Source: Reticulitermes speratus
Lineage: Eukaryota > Arthropoda > Insecta > Blattodea > Rhinotermitidae
Direction: 5' to 3'
DNA: 64,000 nucleotides
Assembly (NCBI GenBank): GCA_021186555.1
Contig: JAJKFL010000237.1
Span: forward strand, 43,756,483-43,820,482
Shown here: in pieces, positions 22,914 through 35,049 of the stretch
Position numbering within the stretch: the stretch's first letter is position 1
Layout: the number at the start of each line of letters is the position of its first letter
Program-made: the position numbers and the translations under genes
Notes under the pieces: model-generated
Databases searched by the model: none
Seen by the model: the letters and a program-made list of their open reading frames with translations, nothing else
Told to the model about the DNA's origin: nothing

Positions 22914-23162
22914 TTCTTCCTCTCGTTGCGTCGATATTGACCGTACTTGACGCACGCAGACAGCCCGATGAGGAGGGCCAAGACACCCAGAGCTCCCACC
23001 CCGATGAACACGTACAACAGTGGGATGCCGAACTGGTAGGCGCAGTTGGAGTCTTCTTCATCGAAACCCGACGGGCAATGACGGGAGCCGTCGCACCAGA
23101 GGGCAGCACTGATGCAGGCGTTTAGCTCCGGGCACCTGTCGGGAAAACGACACATTTCGTAA
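22914..23162 (-). CDS. CUB/LDLa membrane protein, exon with LDLa domain and transmembrane helix (partial)
   Basis: The acceptor is TGTCCTGTGCAG before TTACGAAATG on the minus strand. Its first T completes the split codon left by the upstream exon ending at 28379 (AG + T). The exon encodes an LDL-receptor class A module: MCRFPDRCPELNACIS, ALWCDGSRHCPSGFDEED and SNC, with six cysteines and the acidic calcium-binding cluster CDGsrhCPsGfDE. A hydrophobic stretch of about 28 residues (GIPLLYVFIGVGALGVLALL onward) follows, then basic residues KYGQYRRNERK, as expected for a stop-transfer sequence with the C-terminus in the cytoplasm. The exon enters the gap, so its donor or stop codon is not visible. 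No further 3' exon could be found downstream. Confidence 0.85.
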
Positions 23163-23289
23163 CTGCACAGGACACACTGACGGACACAATTACCTTGGAC
23201 TGACCCACCACCATCTCCATCGAGTTGTTACATTTATATCGTGCTCTAGCCATTGTCTTCGCACGAATTGGAATGTTAAAACTGTACAC

Positions 23290-25114
23290 GGAGTGTGTTT
23301 ATGTGTTTTGTGTGGATCTCAGAACAAACAGCGATTATTTCACTGAACAACATTAACTGACTGGTTTGTATAACTGAGACGGAGTGTGTTTACTGCGCGG
23401 TACGGACTGTATTTATGTGTTTTGTGTGGATCTCAGAACAAACAGCGATTATTTCACTGTACAACATTAACTGACTGGTTTGTATAACTGAGACGGAGTG
23501 TGTTTACTGCGCGGTACGGACTGTATTTATGTGTTTTGTGTGGATCTCAGAACAAACAGCGATTATTTCACTGTACAACATTAACTGACTGGTTTGTATA
23601 ACTGAGACGGAGTGTGTTTACTGCGCGGTACGGACTGTATTTATGTGTTTTGTGTGGATCTCAGAACAAACAGCGATTATTTCACTGTACAACATTAACT
23701 GACTGGTTTGTATAACTGAGATGGAGTGTGTTTACTGCGCGGTACGGACTGTATTTATGTGTTTTGTGTGGATCTCAGAACAAACAGCGATTATTTCACT
23801 GTACAACATTAACTGACTGGTTTGTATAACTGAGACGGGTGTGTTTACTGCGCGGTACGGACTGTATTTATGTGTTTTGTGTGGATCTCAGAACAAACAG
23901 CGATTATTTCACTGTACAACATTAACTGACTGGTTTGTATAACTGAGACGGAGTGTGTTTACTGCGCGGTACGGACTGTATTTATGTGTTTTGTGTGGAT
24001 CTCAGAACAAACAGCGATTATTTCACTGTACAACATCAACTGACTGGTTTGTATAACTGAGACGGAGTGTGTTTACTGCGCGGTACGGACTGTATTTATG
24101 TTTTTGTGTGGATCTTAGAACAAACAGCGATTATTTCACTGTACAACATCAACTGACTGGTTTGTATAACTGAGACGGAGTGTGTTTACTGCGCGGTACG
24201 GACTGTATTTATGTGTTTTGTGTGGATCTCAGAACAAACAGCGATTATTTCACTGTACAACATCAACTGACTGGTTTGTATAACTGAGATGGAGTGTGTT
24301 TACTGCGCGGTACGGACTGTATTTATGTGTTTTGTGTGGATCTCAGAACAAACAGCGATTATTTCACTGTACAACATTAACTGACTGGTTTGTATAACTG
24401 AGACGGGTGTGTTTACTGCGCGGTACGGACTGTATTTATGTGTTTTGTGTGGATCTCAGAACAAACAGCGATTATTTCACTGTACAACATTAACTGACTG
24501 GTTTGTATAACTGAGACGGAGTGTGTTTACTGCGCGGTACGGACTGTATTTATGTGTTTTGTGTGGATCTCAGAACAAACAGCGATTATTTCACTGTACA
24601 ACATCAACTGACTGGTTTGTATAACTGAGACGGAGTGTGTTTACTGCGCGGTACGGACTGTATTTATGTGTTTTGTGTGGATCTTAGAACAAACAGCGAT
24701 TATTTCACTGTACAACATCAACTGACTGGTTTGTATAACTGAGACGGAGTGTGTTTACTGCGCGGTACGGACTGTATTTATGTGTTTTGTGTGGATCTCA
24801 GAACAAACAGCGATTATTTCACTGTACAACATCAACTGACTGGTTTGTATAACTGAGACGGAGTGTGTTTACTGCGCGGTACGGACTGTATTTATGTGTT
24901 TTGTGTGGATCTCAGAACAAACAGCGATTATTTCACTGTACAACATTAACTGACTGGTTTGTATAACTGAGACGGAGTGTGTTTACTGCGCGTACGGACT
25001 GTATTTATGTGTTTTGTGTGGATCTCAGAACAAACAGCGATTATTTCACTGTACAACATTAACTGACTGTTTGTATAACTGAGACGGAGTGTGTTTACTG
25101 CGCGGTACGGACTG
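23290..25114 (+). repeat. 114-bp satellite array A, about 16 units (plus orientation)
   Basis: The unit runs from CGGTACGGACTGTATTTATG through GGATCTCAGAACAAACAGCG to GAGTGTGTTTACTGCG, 114 bp. Rare variants recur about 570 bp apart: gagatgg at 23718 and 24287, gacgggtg at 23834 and 24403, atcttag at 24112 and 24682. A five-unit block has therefore been duplicated. The array lies in the last recognised intron of the CUB/LDLa gene. Confidence 0.95.
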
Positions 25115-25680
25115 GGTGTTTATTTCCCTACACACTTTGCTAACTCCCATACACAAACCTGTACATATATTAACACCCACTGTAATGCTTAGCACCAACT
25201 TCTCACTTAATCAGCAGTTTACTTTCTTAGCTTGCGAACTAAGTGCAATTTTGGTATTCATCTGACCGGTGAGTTACCGCTAGACCGAACGCGGCAACTA
25301 GTACAGCTTTCTGCCACCATCTGACGTGATGTCACTATCTTCCGAGTCAGTCTAGCGCGTTTTGAAGCTACAACCTTCTTCGTTGGTTCTCAACGGGTGT
25401 AACAAACAATTTTATTTATTGGAATGCCGCCGGTGTGAAGTTTTGAGTTTATGTAAAAGAATCCAAAATAGTGCAAATTAATAAATGCTGCAATTATGTC
25501 CGTAAATAAATCACTAATCTGTACAACTATTAGTTATTAACCTCTGACACTCAACGTGTACAGACTTAACTACTTTCAGCAAAGCAACACCTAAAGCACA
25601 CAAAACCCTCTCCTGCCGCTTAAAGCGAGGCATCTTACAGAAATTTACCAACACTTCGCGGAAACTAAATTATATTGAGA
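25115..25680. other. Intronic unique stretch
   Basis: No gene or clear repeat recognised. A region near 25260-25290 (gtgagttaccgctagaccgaac) is weakly tRNA/SINE-like. Confidence 0.45.
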
Positions 25681-25726
25681 ACTAATTGGTTTCTGGACTT
25701 TGTCCATCGACCGGAAATTTAAAATC

Positions 25727-25767
25727 ACGACGTTTCGGAAGCTGGATCTGCTTCCGTCCTCAGGTAA
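25727..25767 (-). ncRNA. Hammerhead-like motif, minus copy of an opposed pair
   Basis: Minus strand: CTGAGGA, C, GGAAGC, AGATCCA, GCTTCC, GAAAC, GTC. The outer stem is only AC/GT. Its partner at 25812-25854 is better. Confidence 0.5.
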
Positions 25768-25811
25768 AGGGAGACACCTACTCAGTTGGATCCCTTAGAT
25801 AGAGCTAACCT

Positions 25812-25854
25812 TCACCTGATGACGGAAGCAGATCCAGCTTCCGAAACGTCGTGA
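25812..25854 (+). ncRNA. Hammerhead-like motif with TCAC/GTGA outer stem
   Basis: TCAC, CTGATGA, C, GGAAGC, AGATCCA, GCTTCC, GAAAC, GTC, GTGA. Stem II has six pairs and the outer stem I four pairs. The predicted cleavage site follows GTC. One extra base (C) separates CTGATGA from stem II, as in all family members. Confidence 0.6.
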
Positions 25855-25935
25855 TTTAAGATTTCCGGGCTATGGACAAAGTCCAGAAACCAGTTATGTC
25901 TCAACTTTACATACCGTCGTCAGAATCTTGTTAGA

Positions 25936-26640
25936 ATTTATCTATCTTCAGGGCAAAATGATAAGGACAAAACCAAGGGCTGTGAGAGGGTAAAAAAGGA
26001 GACCACAGACGTCAGAAGCGTGGATCAAAAGGGGGGGGCCCAGTGCCTGCAGAACGTAAATATAATGCCAACAAAAGCCTGCAAACGTTGTAATCTGTAA
26101 ACAAAATTTTGTCCTTTCTTCGCACAGCACGCCTAACAAGGATAGCTTTCTTGAACGCCCTGTATAATTCCCACCCAATTCCGCCCGCGCGGTCCTAGTC
26201 TTCTGCAGTTTGTCCCTGATGCCCATCTCCGGGATCACAACTCCTGACCAGCGGCTAACGTGGAACGGTGACAAAGGAAACTTCATTAGCAAAGCGCAGC
26301 GCATTCATGCAGATCAATGTGAGTTGGACCGGCCTAACCCTTAGCCGAACGAGCAGGCAGATCTGTATCGCAGAAGGCCGTGCTGGTGAGCTCCATGGCA
26401 ACAGACCGCGCGGCCAGCCGGTCACATTCACAGAAACGAGATACTCTCCTATGATTAAAGCCACACAGATTCTATCTGCACTCAGACCTCTGAGCAACTT
26501 ACAAACTAAATATCACATAATTAAATTCTCTTGACGTCTGTACGAAATTTCCCTGTCTGAAGACCAAACATTTCTGCCCAGAACACGCATTTTCATAATA
26601 TAACTACATCACACTTTTCTGATCTCCTTAACATTTAAAC
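25936..26640. other. Intronic stretch, no gene recognised
   Basis: Two moderate ORFs (25948-26304 minus, 26268-26534 plus) overlap on opposite strands and show no family features. The block 26300-26480 has the look of a dispersed repeat, but no second copy lies in this window. Confidence 0.4.
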
Positions 26641-26700
26641 ATTCAACATGAATTGTGTTTAGAGATTCATTTCGTACCGCGCAGTAAACACAATCTGTGT
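26640..26700 (-). repeat. Isolated right flank of the 114-bp-satellite element
   Basis: In reverse: GTTTACTGCGCGGTACGA followed by the element's right-flank sequence (atgaatctc...acaattcatg). No array is attached. Confidence 0.6.
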
Positions 26701-26780
26701 GGGTTTAAAGAAAAACAGAATTTAAACATTTCTGCTGCCGCGCTATATACCGCTTTAGCACATTACTGATATATCAACGT

Positions 26781-27056
26781 GGGCCGCGATAGCTCAGTCG
26801 GTATAGCGACTCGCTACCAGCTGGACAGTCCGGGGATCGAATTCCGGTGGTGGCGAGATTTTCAGCACACGTCCAGACCGGCCCTGGGGCCTACCGAGCC
26901 TCCTGTACAATGGGTACCGGTCATTCCCGGGGGTAAAGCGGCCGGGGCGTGGCGTTGACCACCCATCCCCATCTAGTGCCGGGGTTAAAGAAAGAGTAGA
27001 GATATACCTCTACTCCTCCTCTGGGCCTTCATGGCCTGTTGTAGGGTGACCTTTAC
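26781..27056 (+). mobile_element. tRNA-derived SINE, best-preserved copy
   Basis: The head has an A box (TAGCTCAGTCGG, about 26790) and a B box (GGGATCGAATTCC, about 26832), the internal RNA polymerase III promoter. The body includes gtccagaccggccctgggg, a cggggtaaag-type segment and the tail ggcctgttgtagggtgacc. The same family occurs at 18656, 21357, 43490, 52342 and probably 44578, 50700, 60832, 61493 and 63938. It is non-coding and mobilised by a LINE. Confidence 0.9.
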
Positions 27057-27242
27057 CTTTTTACTGATATTTCAACAGGTTACTCAGAAGGCGGTGATGA
27101 CGTCAAGTTTTCCCTCTGCTTAACTAAACATCACAACACGAACATGCAGAATGGCGTGGAGGTAAATGTCCACACATTATCAACCTCGATACAAATCACT
27201 TTCACTGGTGTCCGATTTACCGGCCTGAAATTATGACAAAAA

Positions 27243-27337
27243 GAAACCTTCCTGTTCCTCTCGGGAATCGAACCCAGATTTTTCGGTCGCTCAGCCAATA
27301 GCCTAGTCACGATAATGACTGAGCTACCTTAGTTCTC
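27243..27337 (-). mobile_element. SINE head fragment, minus strand
   Basis: Reverse-strand A box (GTAGCTCAGTCATTAT) and B box (GGGTTCGATTCCC) with normal spacing, but a long anticodon-arm region and no clear acceptor-stem pairing. This fits a tRNA-derived SINE head rather than a tRNA gene. Confidence 0.65.
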
Positions 27338-27604
27338 CACACTTTGCAGGGGAAGTTGATAATCTGAACATAAGAACATGTCTGAGGCCTGGTGTTACAT
27401 CCATGTTCAGTGGTGCCTTCCTCAGGGTTGACAGTTGATCGTGTGTTGACATCACAGCCAGCAAATCGCATGGCAACAAAAGCGGGACAAATACAGGGTA
27501 ATTCAAAGAGAAGGTAACAATTTCGCTCGTTGATACTGAGCTAACCAGTGAGCCTGCATTACAAACATATGTAAGTGATACTAAATTTTTAATTTCCCTG
27601 TACT

Positions 27605-27960
27605 AAACTCCACGGAGCACAGTCCTTCTTGAGAAGCTGACAGTTCCTCAGCTAGTCAAGAAATTCCCCGCGTTTTATGGAACCCGAAGGTTCATTACCG
27701 CACTCACAACAGCCCGCCACCTGTCCCTATCCTGAGCCAGATCAATCCAGTCCATGCCTCACATCTCACTTCTTGAAGATCCATTTTAACATTATACTCC
27801 CATCTACGTCAGGTCTTCCATCTGCTATATTTCCCTCACCTTTCCCCATCTAAACCCTGTACCACCTTTCATCTCCCCCAATACGTGCTATATTCCCCGC
27901 CCATCTCAATCGTCTTGATTTGATCACCCGGATAATTTTTGGGGAGGAGAACTTGGTACA
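27605..27960 (-). mobile_element. LINE 3' end (reverse-transcriptase C-terminus relic)
   Basis: Homologous to 41668-42130: ccacctgtccctatcctgag, cagatcaatcca and cttgaagatccattttaaca decode on the minus strand to the [11 protein letters not shown]-type ending. Frameshifts break it. The tail (ccttcttgagaagctgacag) is the LINE 3' end seen again near 41680 and 59600. Confidence 0.75.
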
Positions 27961-28378
27961 GGAAGTTTAGCTATACTGAGATATACTGTACGGTGTTGCC
28001 ATATTGAGGGAACTATTTAAACTAGAACGCCCAACTTGACAACAACGCTGTCTTGTAGTTTGTCAACTCCGCTTGCCGCTTGACATTTCATTTATTTGTG
28101 ATTTGTTTAACGACGCTGTCAGTTGCTCAGACTAGGTCCCTATCCTCCAATTGTTTTCACGTTTCAAATAATTACTGACGTTGGTCACCAAATGCAAAAT
28201 TTGATATCGGGTCTTCAATCATTCATTTCCCAAAAACACTGCAGAAGACCCTAAAATGAGGCACCTTGAAGCTCTCTGACGAAGCGTACTGATTTGTGAA
28301 GAACAAGACAGGTAGCTGTATTGCAGACTGGCGGTAATCGCGGGGACAATCCTTACACTTGTGGAGTGCGACACTCAC
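27961..28378. other. Intron sequence next to the long CUB exon
   Basis: No repeat or gene recognised; begins immediately after the donor GTGAGT (minus strand) at 28373-28378. Confidence 0.5.
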
Positions 28379-29751
28379 CTGTACGGACACTCAGGAGGAG
28401 TGGTCGACGACGACATTGCGAACGAGCTGGAGGCTGTGAGCAGAGGACGCTTGGACACTTCCATCCACTTGACTGCGTAGCTGCCTGGCTCTCTCTCCAG
28501 GAACTCGACCACGAAACTTCTGGCATGGGGCGTCAGAAGTTGCAGACTTTTGTTCACTCGGTTCCAGCCATCCGAAAACATCTCAACGACCTGAATCTTT
28601 GTGGCTGTCTCAGCCGCTGACATTTCTATGGGACACACAACTTTTGGTTCCCGAGTGTCGACACCAGAGTACACCACTATCCGGTTGGGTGTTGGGCAAT
28701 CGGCGCCACGATTAACACCTGTTGTGAGGGCTGACGACGAAGGCAGTTCGAATCCGCGTATTTTGAGGTACAGAAAGTTGTTCTCAGAATCTTCTGGCTC
28801 TACAAGCCACGGGTGGTTCACACACGGCACACTGTCGGAGTCCTTGTCTCTAGGAATGTCGGCTTCTTTAACCCCTTGGTCTACTGTGGTTTCCTGGGGA
28901 GTATTCTTGCGTGACACTGGACTCCGGAGCGCTATCTCTCCGCTCGAACCTCGCATCCTCCTGTCCTCCTTTGAAGTAGAACACACCCCACCCTCCACAT
29001 CCGAACCACTGAGGAACTGATATTCACCCTCAAAATAAAAATCAAAAAAGTCTTGAGTGATGTTCATGAAAGTGACTGTGAAATTAACTTCAACGACGGA
29101 TGAGGTCAAGGTGGTGATGACGAGCGGCTCTGACAGTTTGGAGCAGAGGCAGTCCCGCGGAAGCTGCACGCCCGGCCACGGATACTCCGACACCCAGAGC
29201 TCGGAAACGCCGTGGAACCCGGAGTTCTGTAACCACGAAGACGGTGTCTTTGCCTTGGTCTTTGTCGTGACGCACATCCAGCGACGGGTGCGCTGGTCCA
29301 GTCGCGATGTGCAGGGTCTGTCTCCGAAACGCGCCCGCGTGAAAGTTAATCGGACACGTTCGCCTTGTCCCGCCTCAAAACGCAGCACGCAAGTGAGATT
29401 TTGTGTTCCGCCTCGACCGTAGAAGAAGACGCTGCGCGGAGATTGGAAACGGCCAGTGGATGGTGAAACGGGCGAAGACGTGAAGACTCTGTCGCACGGG
29501 TTGGCCGAGTCCTTGATCGGGGCGCCTTCCAGGGACGTATCGACGAATTCGTAGCGAAGCACGAAGCTGACCGGGTACAGAGCGCTACCCTGTCGAAGGA
29601 ATTGTTCGAGGGTGAGCTCGGAGCCTGAGGAGACGTAGCTTTCCGCGAGGGCGCAAGGGCGCGTAAAACGAGAGCTGTTGCTGAGCAGACTGTGGTCACA
29701 CAGGCGCGGAACTTCGTCCTTGCAGAACTCACCAAGAAGACTCACGTTCAT
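28379..29751 (-). CDS. CUB/LDLa membrane protein, long CUB-containing exon
   Basis: Minus-strand exon of 1373 nt: acceptor GCCTGTGTTTCAG before ATGAACGTG, and donor ACAG|GTGAGT. It enters in phase 0 from the exon at 36890-37192 and leaves two bases (AG) for the LDLa exon. It completes one CUB domain (LLGEFCKDEVPRLC onward). A further CUB-like unit follows (RFQSPRSVFFYGRG, NLTCVLRFEAG, then FYFEGEYQFL). A low-complexity, Ser/Asp-rich linker of about 60 residues leads to a last cysteine-containing unit (SVPCVNHPWL, FLYLKIRGFEL, IVVYSGVD, FVVEFLEREPG) that also looks CUB-related. N-glycosylation sequons are frequent (NVSLL, NLTC, NFTV, NITQ). These are extracellular modules for protein binding. 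Drosophila Culd and the lev-10/Neto group share CUB plus LDLa plus one membrane pass, but I cannot pick an orthologue. Confidence 0.88.
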
Positions 29752-29908
29752 CTGAAACACAGGCAGCACAGTGTTCGTCGAGGTCATGTTAGAACCAAGA
29801 AGCAGAACCATCAGGGCAAATACAGACACCTGACATGTAAGGTTCTCACAGCGGTGTTGCTGAAGATCCAGTTCTTCTGGGATATGATGCTGTCACTGGG
29901 CGAATAGT

Positions 29909-29975
29909 TTCCGACGTTTCGAAAGATCGTTCTGCTTGACCCTGAAGATTACGATCTTTCGAAACGTCGGAAACT
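29909..29975. repeat. Short foldback with GTTTCGAAAGATCG arms
   Basis: CCGACGTTTCGAAAGATCGT and its complement flank a short loop that contains CTGAAGA. It is related to the hammerhead-like foldbacks, but here the hairpin overlaps the core, so it would not fold in the same way. Confidence 0.65.
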
Positions 29976-30194
29976 ATTCGCCCGACACATCTTCATATAC
30001 AGAGCTTGCCATGCTGCCTTTAAAGTATCTGACTGATTTTCACGAAACGTGGTAAAAATATTGTCTCTGTAGCGCACCGCAAAATATACATTTTGAATTT
30101 TTTACAAGCAGCAATAACTGCACGGTGCAGGGCGAGTGACGGTAACGACTGTATTGACATTACTGGCACTAGTGACGTTCAACCCTTTAAAGCC

Positions 30195-31421
30195 CAGTGG
30201 TTACTATATGTACCGCCATGTTTAACATTCACAAATTCTACGTTCTGCCCACGCAGTGTATTTATGTGTTTTGTGTGGATCTCAGAACAAACAGCGATTA
30301 TTTCACTGTACAACATTAACTGACTGTTTGTATAACTGAGACGGAGTGTGTTTACTGCGCGGTACGGACTGTATTTATGTGTTTTGTGTGGATCTCAGAA
30401 CAAACAGCGATTATTTCACTGTACAACATTAATGCTGGTTTGTATTAGACTGATACGAACGTGGTTTACTGTCTCGTACGCACTGCAATTACATTTAATT
30501 TTTTAGGTGTGCACTCAGACATGACGACGATTATGCATTCACTGGTATGAACGTTAACCTTTAGAGTGGTTTGTATACTGTACGCGATGTTTATTTACAA
30601 TCTCGTCGCCACGGCATGTATTTATGTGTTTTGTGTGGATCTCAGAACAAACAGCGATTATTTCACTGTACAACATTAACTGACTGGTTTGTATAACTGA
30701 GACGGAGTGTGTTTACTGCGCGGTACGGACTGTATTTATGTGTTTTGTGTGGATCTCAGAACAACAGCGATTATTTCACTGTACAACATTAACTGACTGG
30801 TTTGTATAACTGAGACGGAGTGTGTTTACTGCGCGGTACGGACTGTATTTATGTGTTTTGTGTGGATCTCAGAACAAACAGCGATTATTTCACTGTACAC
30901 ATTAACTGACTGGTTTGTATAACTGAGACGGAGTGTGTTTACTGCGCGGTACGGACTGTATTTATGTGTTTTGTGTGGATCTCAGAACAAACAGCGATTA
31001 TTTCACTGTAAACATTAACTGACTGGTTTGTATAACTGAGACGGAGTGTGTTTACTGCGCGGTAAGGACTGTATTTATGTGTTTTGTGTGGATCTCAGAA
31101 CAAACAGCGATTATTTCACTGTACAAGCATTAACTGATGGTTTGTATAACTAGACGGAGTGTGTTTACTGCGCGGTACGGACTGTATTTATGTGTTTTGT
31201 GTGGATCTCAGAACAAACAGCGATTATTTCACTATACAACATTAACTGATGGTTTGTATAACTGAGACGGAGTGTGTTTACTGCGCGGTACGGACTGTAT
31301 TTATGTGTTTTGTGTGGATCTCAGAACAAACAGCGATTATTTCACTGTACAAACATTAACTGATTGGTTTGTATAACTCAGACGGAGTGTGTTTACTGCG
31401 CGGTACGGACTGTATTTATGT
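30195..31421 (+). mobile_element. 114-bp-satellite element B (left flank plus about 10 units)
   Basis: Starts with the conserved left flank CAGTGGTTACTATATGTACC, then ACATTCACAAATTCTACGTT and CTGCCCACGCAGTG, and passes straight into 114-bp units. 30431-30617 holds strongly degraded units between good ones. The right end stops inside a unit at 31421 without the usual right flank. Confidence 0.85.
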
Positions 31422-31493
31422 ACAATGTATATTTGTCGGCCTATCAGGTCCACAAGCCGTATATTTTAGTAATCGTCTGTGCAGACTAGAGAT

Positions 31494-31590
31494 CTTCTTC
31501 ATAAGCTAAGCTGGTCAAGAAATTCCTCGCTTTATGAAACTTAAAAGTTCATTACCTTCTTCACAAAAGCCAGTCATTTTATTCAATAAA
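31494..31590 (-). mobile_element. LINE 3'-end scrap
   Basis: Aligns by eye with the LINE tail at 27640-27720: aagaaattcc, tttatg, gttcattacc, ttcacaaaagcc. No open frame. Confidence 0.5.
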
Positions 31591-32044
31591 CTGTCTCACA
31601 CTACGATGGTTACGGCTGTTATCGCCAGGTGGCACTGTAGTCTTTATCGTGTGCACTGCGGCCTGACGGAGTCAACAGTCGGTGCTGTCAGCCAATCAGG
31701 ACGCAGTGTTGAAGGCATCATCAGTGTGTGCGCGGGTGACCGCACAGATACCGAGCTGTGTCAACACTTGTTCCCTTGGGATGACGTAATCAGCAGAGAA
31801 AAATATGACAATTTATTTTTATACAACGAATGGCTATCGATGTGTCGACAGTGCTGCTGTCAGCAGGAAGGTACAGCAACTGGGAGGAACTGAGCAACTG
31901 TTCATGCTGCAAAGTTGCGTGGTAGCTTGATACTGAATTTGTCCCGGAATTAGTATCGTTATGGTACATTCTAAACGAATGACCTAAATTGTTGCGTGCG
32001 TTTTGAAAATTTGTTAACATGCAACACAACAAAACCTGAAATCA
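31591..32044. other. Intronic unique stretch
   Basis: A 119-codon ORF (31534-31893) begins inside the LINE scrap and has no recognised features. Nothing else seen. Confidence 0.45.
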
Positions 32045-34179
32045 ACCCGTTACAAACCGAAATTAACCTGAATTACATTTAAAGAACAAGTCCGTACCGC
32101 GCAGTAAGCACACTCCGTCTCAGTTATACAAACCAGTCAGTTAATGTTGTACAGTGAAATAATCGCTGTTTGTTCTGAGATCCACACAAAACACATAAAT
32201 ACAGTCCGTACCGCGCAGTAAACACACTCCGTCTCAGTTATACAAACCAGTCAGTTAATGTTGTACAGTGAAATAATCGCTGTTTGTTCTGAGATCCACA
32301 CAAAACACGTAAATACAGTCCGTACCGCGCAGTAAACACACTCCGTCTCAGTTATACAAACCAGTCAGTTAATGCTGTACAGTGAAATAATCGCTGTTTG
32401 TTCTGAGATCCACACAACACACGTAAATACAGTCCGTACCGCGCAGTAAACACACTCCGTCTCAGTTATACAAACCAGTCAGTTAATGTTGTACAGTGAA
32501 ATAATCGCTGTTTGTTCTGAGATCCACACAAAACACATAAATACAGTCCGTACCGCGCAGTAAACACACTCCGTCTCAGTTATACAAACCAGTCAGTTAA
32601 TGTTGTACAGTGAAATAATCGCTGTTTGTTCTGAGATCCACACAAAACACATAAATACAGTCCGTACCGCGCAGTAAACACACTCCGTCTCAGTTAACAA
32701 ACCAGTCAGTTAATGTTGTACAGTGAAATAATCGCTGTTTGTTCTGAGATCCACACAAAACACATAAATACAGTCCGTACCGCGCAGTAAACACACTCCG
32801 TCTCAGTTATACAAACCAGTCAGTTAATGTTGTACAGTGAAATAATCGCTGTTTGTTCTGAGATCCACACAAAACACATAAATACAGTCCGTACCGCGCA
32901 GTAAACACACTCCGTCTCAGTTATACAAACCAGTCAGTTAATGTTGTACAGTGAAATAATCGCTGTTTGTTCTGAGATCCACACAAAACACATAAATACA
33001 GTCCGTACCGCGCAGTAAACACACTCCGTCTCAGTTATACAAACCAGTCAGTTAATGTTGTACAGTGAAATAATCGCTGTTTGTTCTGAGATCCACACAA
33101 AACACATAAATACAGTCCGTACCGCGCAGTAAACACACTCCGTCTCAGTTATACAAACCAGTCAGTTAATGCTGTACAGTGAAATAATCGCTGTTTGTTC
33201 TGAGATCCACACAACACACTAAATACAGTCCGTACCGCGCAGTAAACACACTCCGTCTCAGTTATACAAACCAGTCAGTTAATGTTGTACAGTGAAATAA
33301 TCGCTGTTTGTTCTGAGATCCACACAAAACACATAAATACAGTCCGTACCGCGCAGTAAACACACTCCGTCTCAGTTATACAAACCAGTCAGTTAATGTT
33401 TGTACAGTGAAATAATCGCTGTTTGTTCTGAGATCCACACAAAACACATAAATACAGTCCGTACCGCGCAGTAAACACACTCCGTCTCAGTTATACAAAC
33501 CAGTCAGTTAATGTTGTACAGTGAAATAATCGCTGTTTGTTCTGAGATCCACACAAAACACATAAATACAGTCCGTACCGCGCAGTAAACACACTCCGTC
33601 TCAGTTATACAAACCAGTCAGTTAATGTTGTACAGTGAAATAATCGCTGTTTGTTCTGAGATCCACACAAAACACATAAATACAGTCCGTACCGCGCAGT
33701 AAACACACTCCGTCTCAGTTATACAAACCAGTCAGTTAATGTTGTACAGTGAAATAATCGCTGTTTGTTCTGAGATCCACACAAAACACATAAATACAGT
33801 CCGTACCGCGCAGTAAACACACTCCGTCTCAGTTATACAAACCAGTCAGTTAATGTTGTACAGTGAAATAATCGCTGTTTGTTCTGAGATCCACACAAAA
33901 CACATAAATACAGTCCGTACCGCGCAGTAAACACATTCCGTCTCAGTTATACAAAACAGTCAGTTAATGTTGTACAGTGAAATAATCGCTGTTTGTTCTG
34001 AGATCCACACAAAACACATAAATACAGTCCGTACCGCGCAGTAAACACACTCCGTCTCAGTTATACAAACCAGTCAGTTAATGTTGTACAGTGAAATAAT
34101 CGCTGTTTGTTCTGAGATCCACACGAAACACATAAATACAGTCCGTACCGCGCAGTAAACACACTCCGTCTCAGTTATA
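32045..34179 (-). mobile_element. 114-bp-satellite element C (about 18 units, minus orientation)
   Basis: Read on the minus strand, the array ends in the right flank CGGTACGGACTTGTTCTTTA and then GTAATTCAGGTTAATTT at 32045-32095. The left flank is missing; the array breaks off at 34179. Shared rare variants (aatgctg with cacacaacacac) recur about 798 bp apart, which is seven units. Confidence 0.88.
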
Positions 34180-35049
34180 CTTTACATGACCCCACAATAA
34201 ATAAAGATCATTTCCTTAAACGTAAATAACCAAATTTTGTAACGGTGACCCTACACGTTTTCTGTGAGGTCCGAACTGAATCAGATGAACGTTAGCCTTC
34301 AACTGTTGATATAACAAGGTTAAACAGACAAAGTCCTGGCCCGATGCACGTTCCTGTACTGCAACAGGCCCCACTTACATCTCTCTGACAGTTGAAGCTC
34401 TCAGCGTGGGAATTTACGAGATGTGAACAGCGCTCAGATGCAATTCGCTCCAACGAATTCTCTGATTAAAACAGCGGGTAGCATTTGTCAGACGGACTTA
34501 GCAGCGTGCTGATATGTCTCCCCCAACATGAGGGATTACTGCAGGAGTGAAAGGCGCGGCACTGGGTGAACAGTGTGGCCAACTTTACGACGAGGGTGGA
34601 AATGTACACCTTACTGGACAGCACAGGCGACGTTCATTACAAGTCACTAACATTTAACTACTTATATCACGACTGGTGTATCTGAGCAACACTTGTCACT
34701 TGTGGATACTTGCCACGTCGTAAGAACGGTGCACTTGTACGAACACTGGCCTCTTGCACGTCAAACGTGACGCCAGTGACAGGTGTTGCCAGTGTTTGGT
34801 TACGTGTCAAACGGATAATTGATCTCGCGTTCCCACGACTCGTTTGTACTTGACAAGCACACAAGTCAGTTGTGCGTCAGGCGGCTAAGTACACGAGTCG
34901 TGGGAACACGGATTAACATTTGAGGTTCAGCCCTAATACAGGATGTCCACATAGCAGACTACAAAGCTGTCACTAAGACTTCTCCGACACTGCTACAAAC
35001 ATCGCCGATTCCGAGACATTTCTGCTTGAATAATGTTAATAGCAAGTTG
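34180..35049. other. Intronic unique stretch with an inverted repeat
   Basis: GTTCCCACGACTCG at 34832 and CGAGTCGTGGGAAC near 34894 form about 14 paired bases with a loop of about 50. No gene recognised. Confidence 0.5.

Larger units (their letters stand above)
25680..25935. mobile_element. Foldback element carrying two opposed hammerhead-like motifs
   Basis: Inverted arms: CTGGACTTTGTCCAT at 25693 and ATGGACAAAGTCCAG near 25872, with AAATCACGACGTTTCGGAAG and its complement inside. The right end (accgtcgtcagaatcttgttag) matches the end of the element at 39450-39695. It has no coding capacity. The opposed layout fits the inverted terminal repeats often seen in Penelope-like elements. Confidence 0.7.

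Noticed and set aside
26268-26534. 88-codon ORF as a gene
   Set aside because: No family features, overlapped by ORFs on the other strand, and located in an intron of the CUB/LDLa gene.
26781-26860. Functional tRNA gene
   Set aside because: A and B boxes are present, but the acceptor and anticodon arms do not pair properly and a long conserved SINE body follows. Likewise for 63938, 52342 and 54280-54337.
29921-29975. Additional hammerhead-like motif
   Set aside because: CTGAAGA and GAAAC are present, but the hairpin would use core bases, so the standard fold cannot form.
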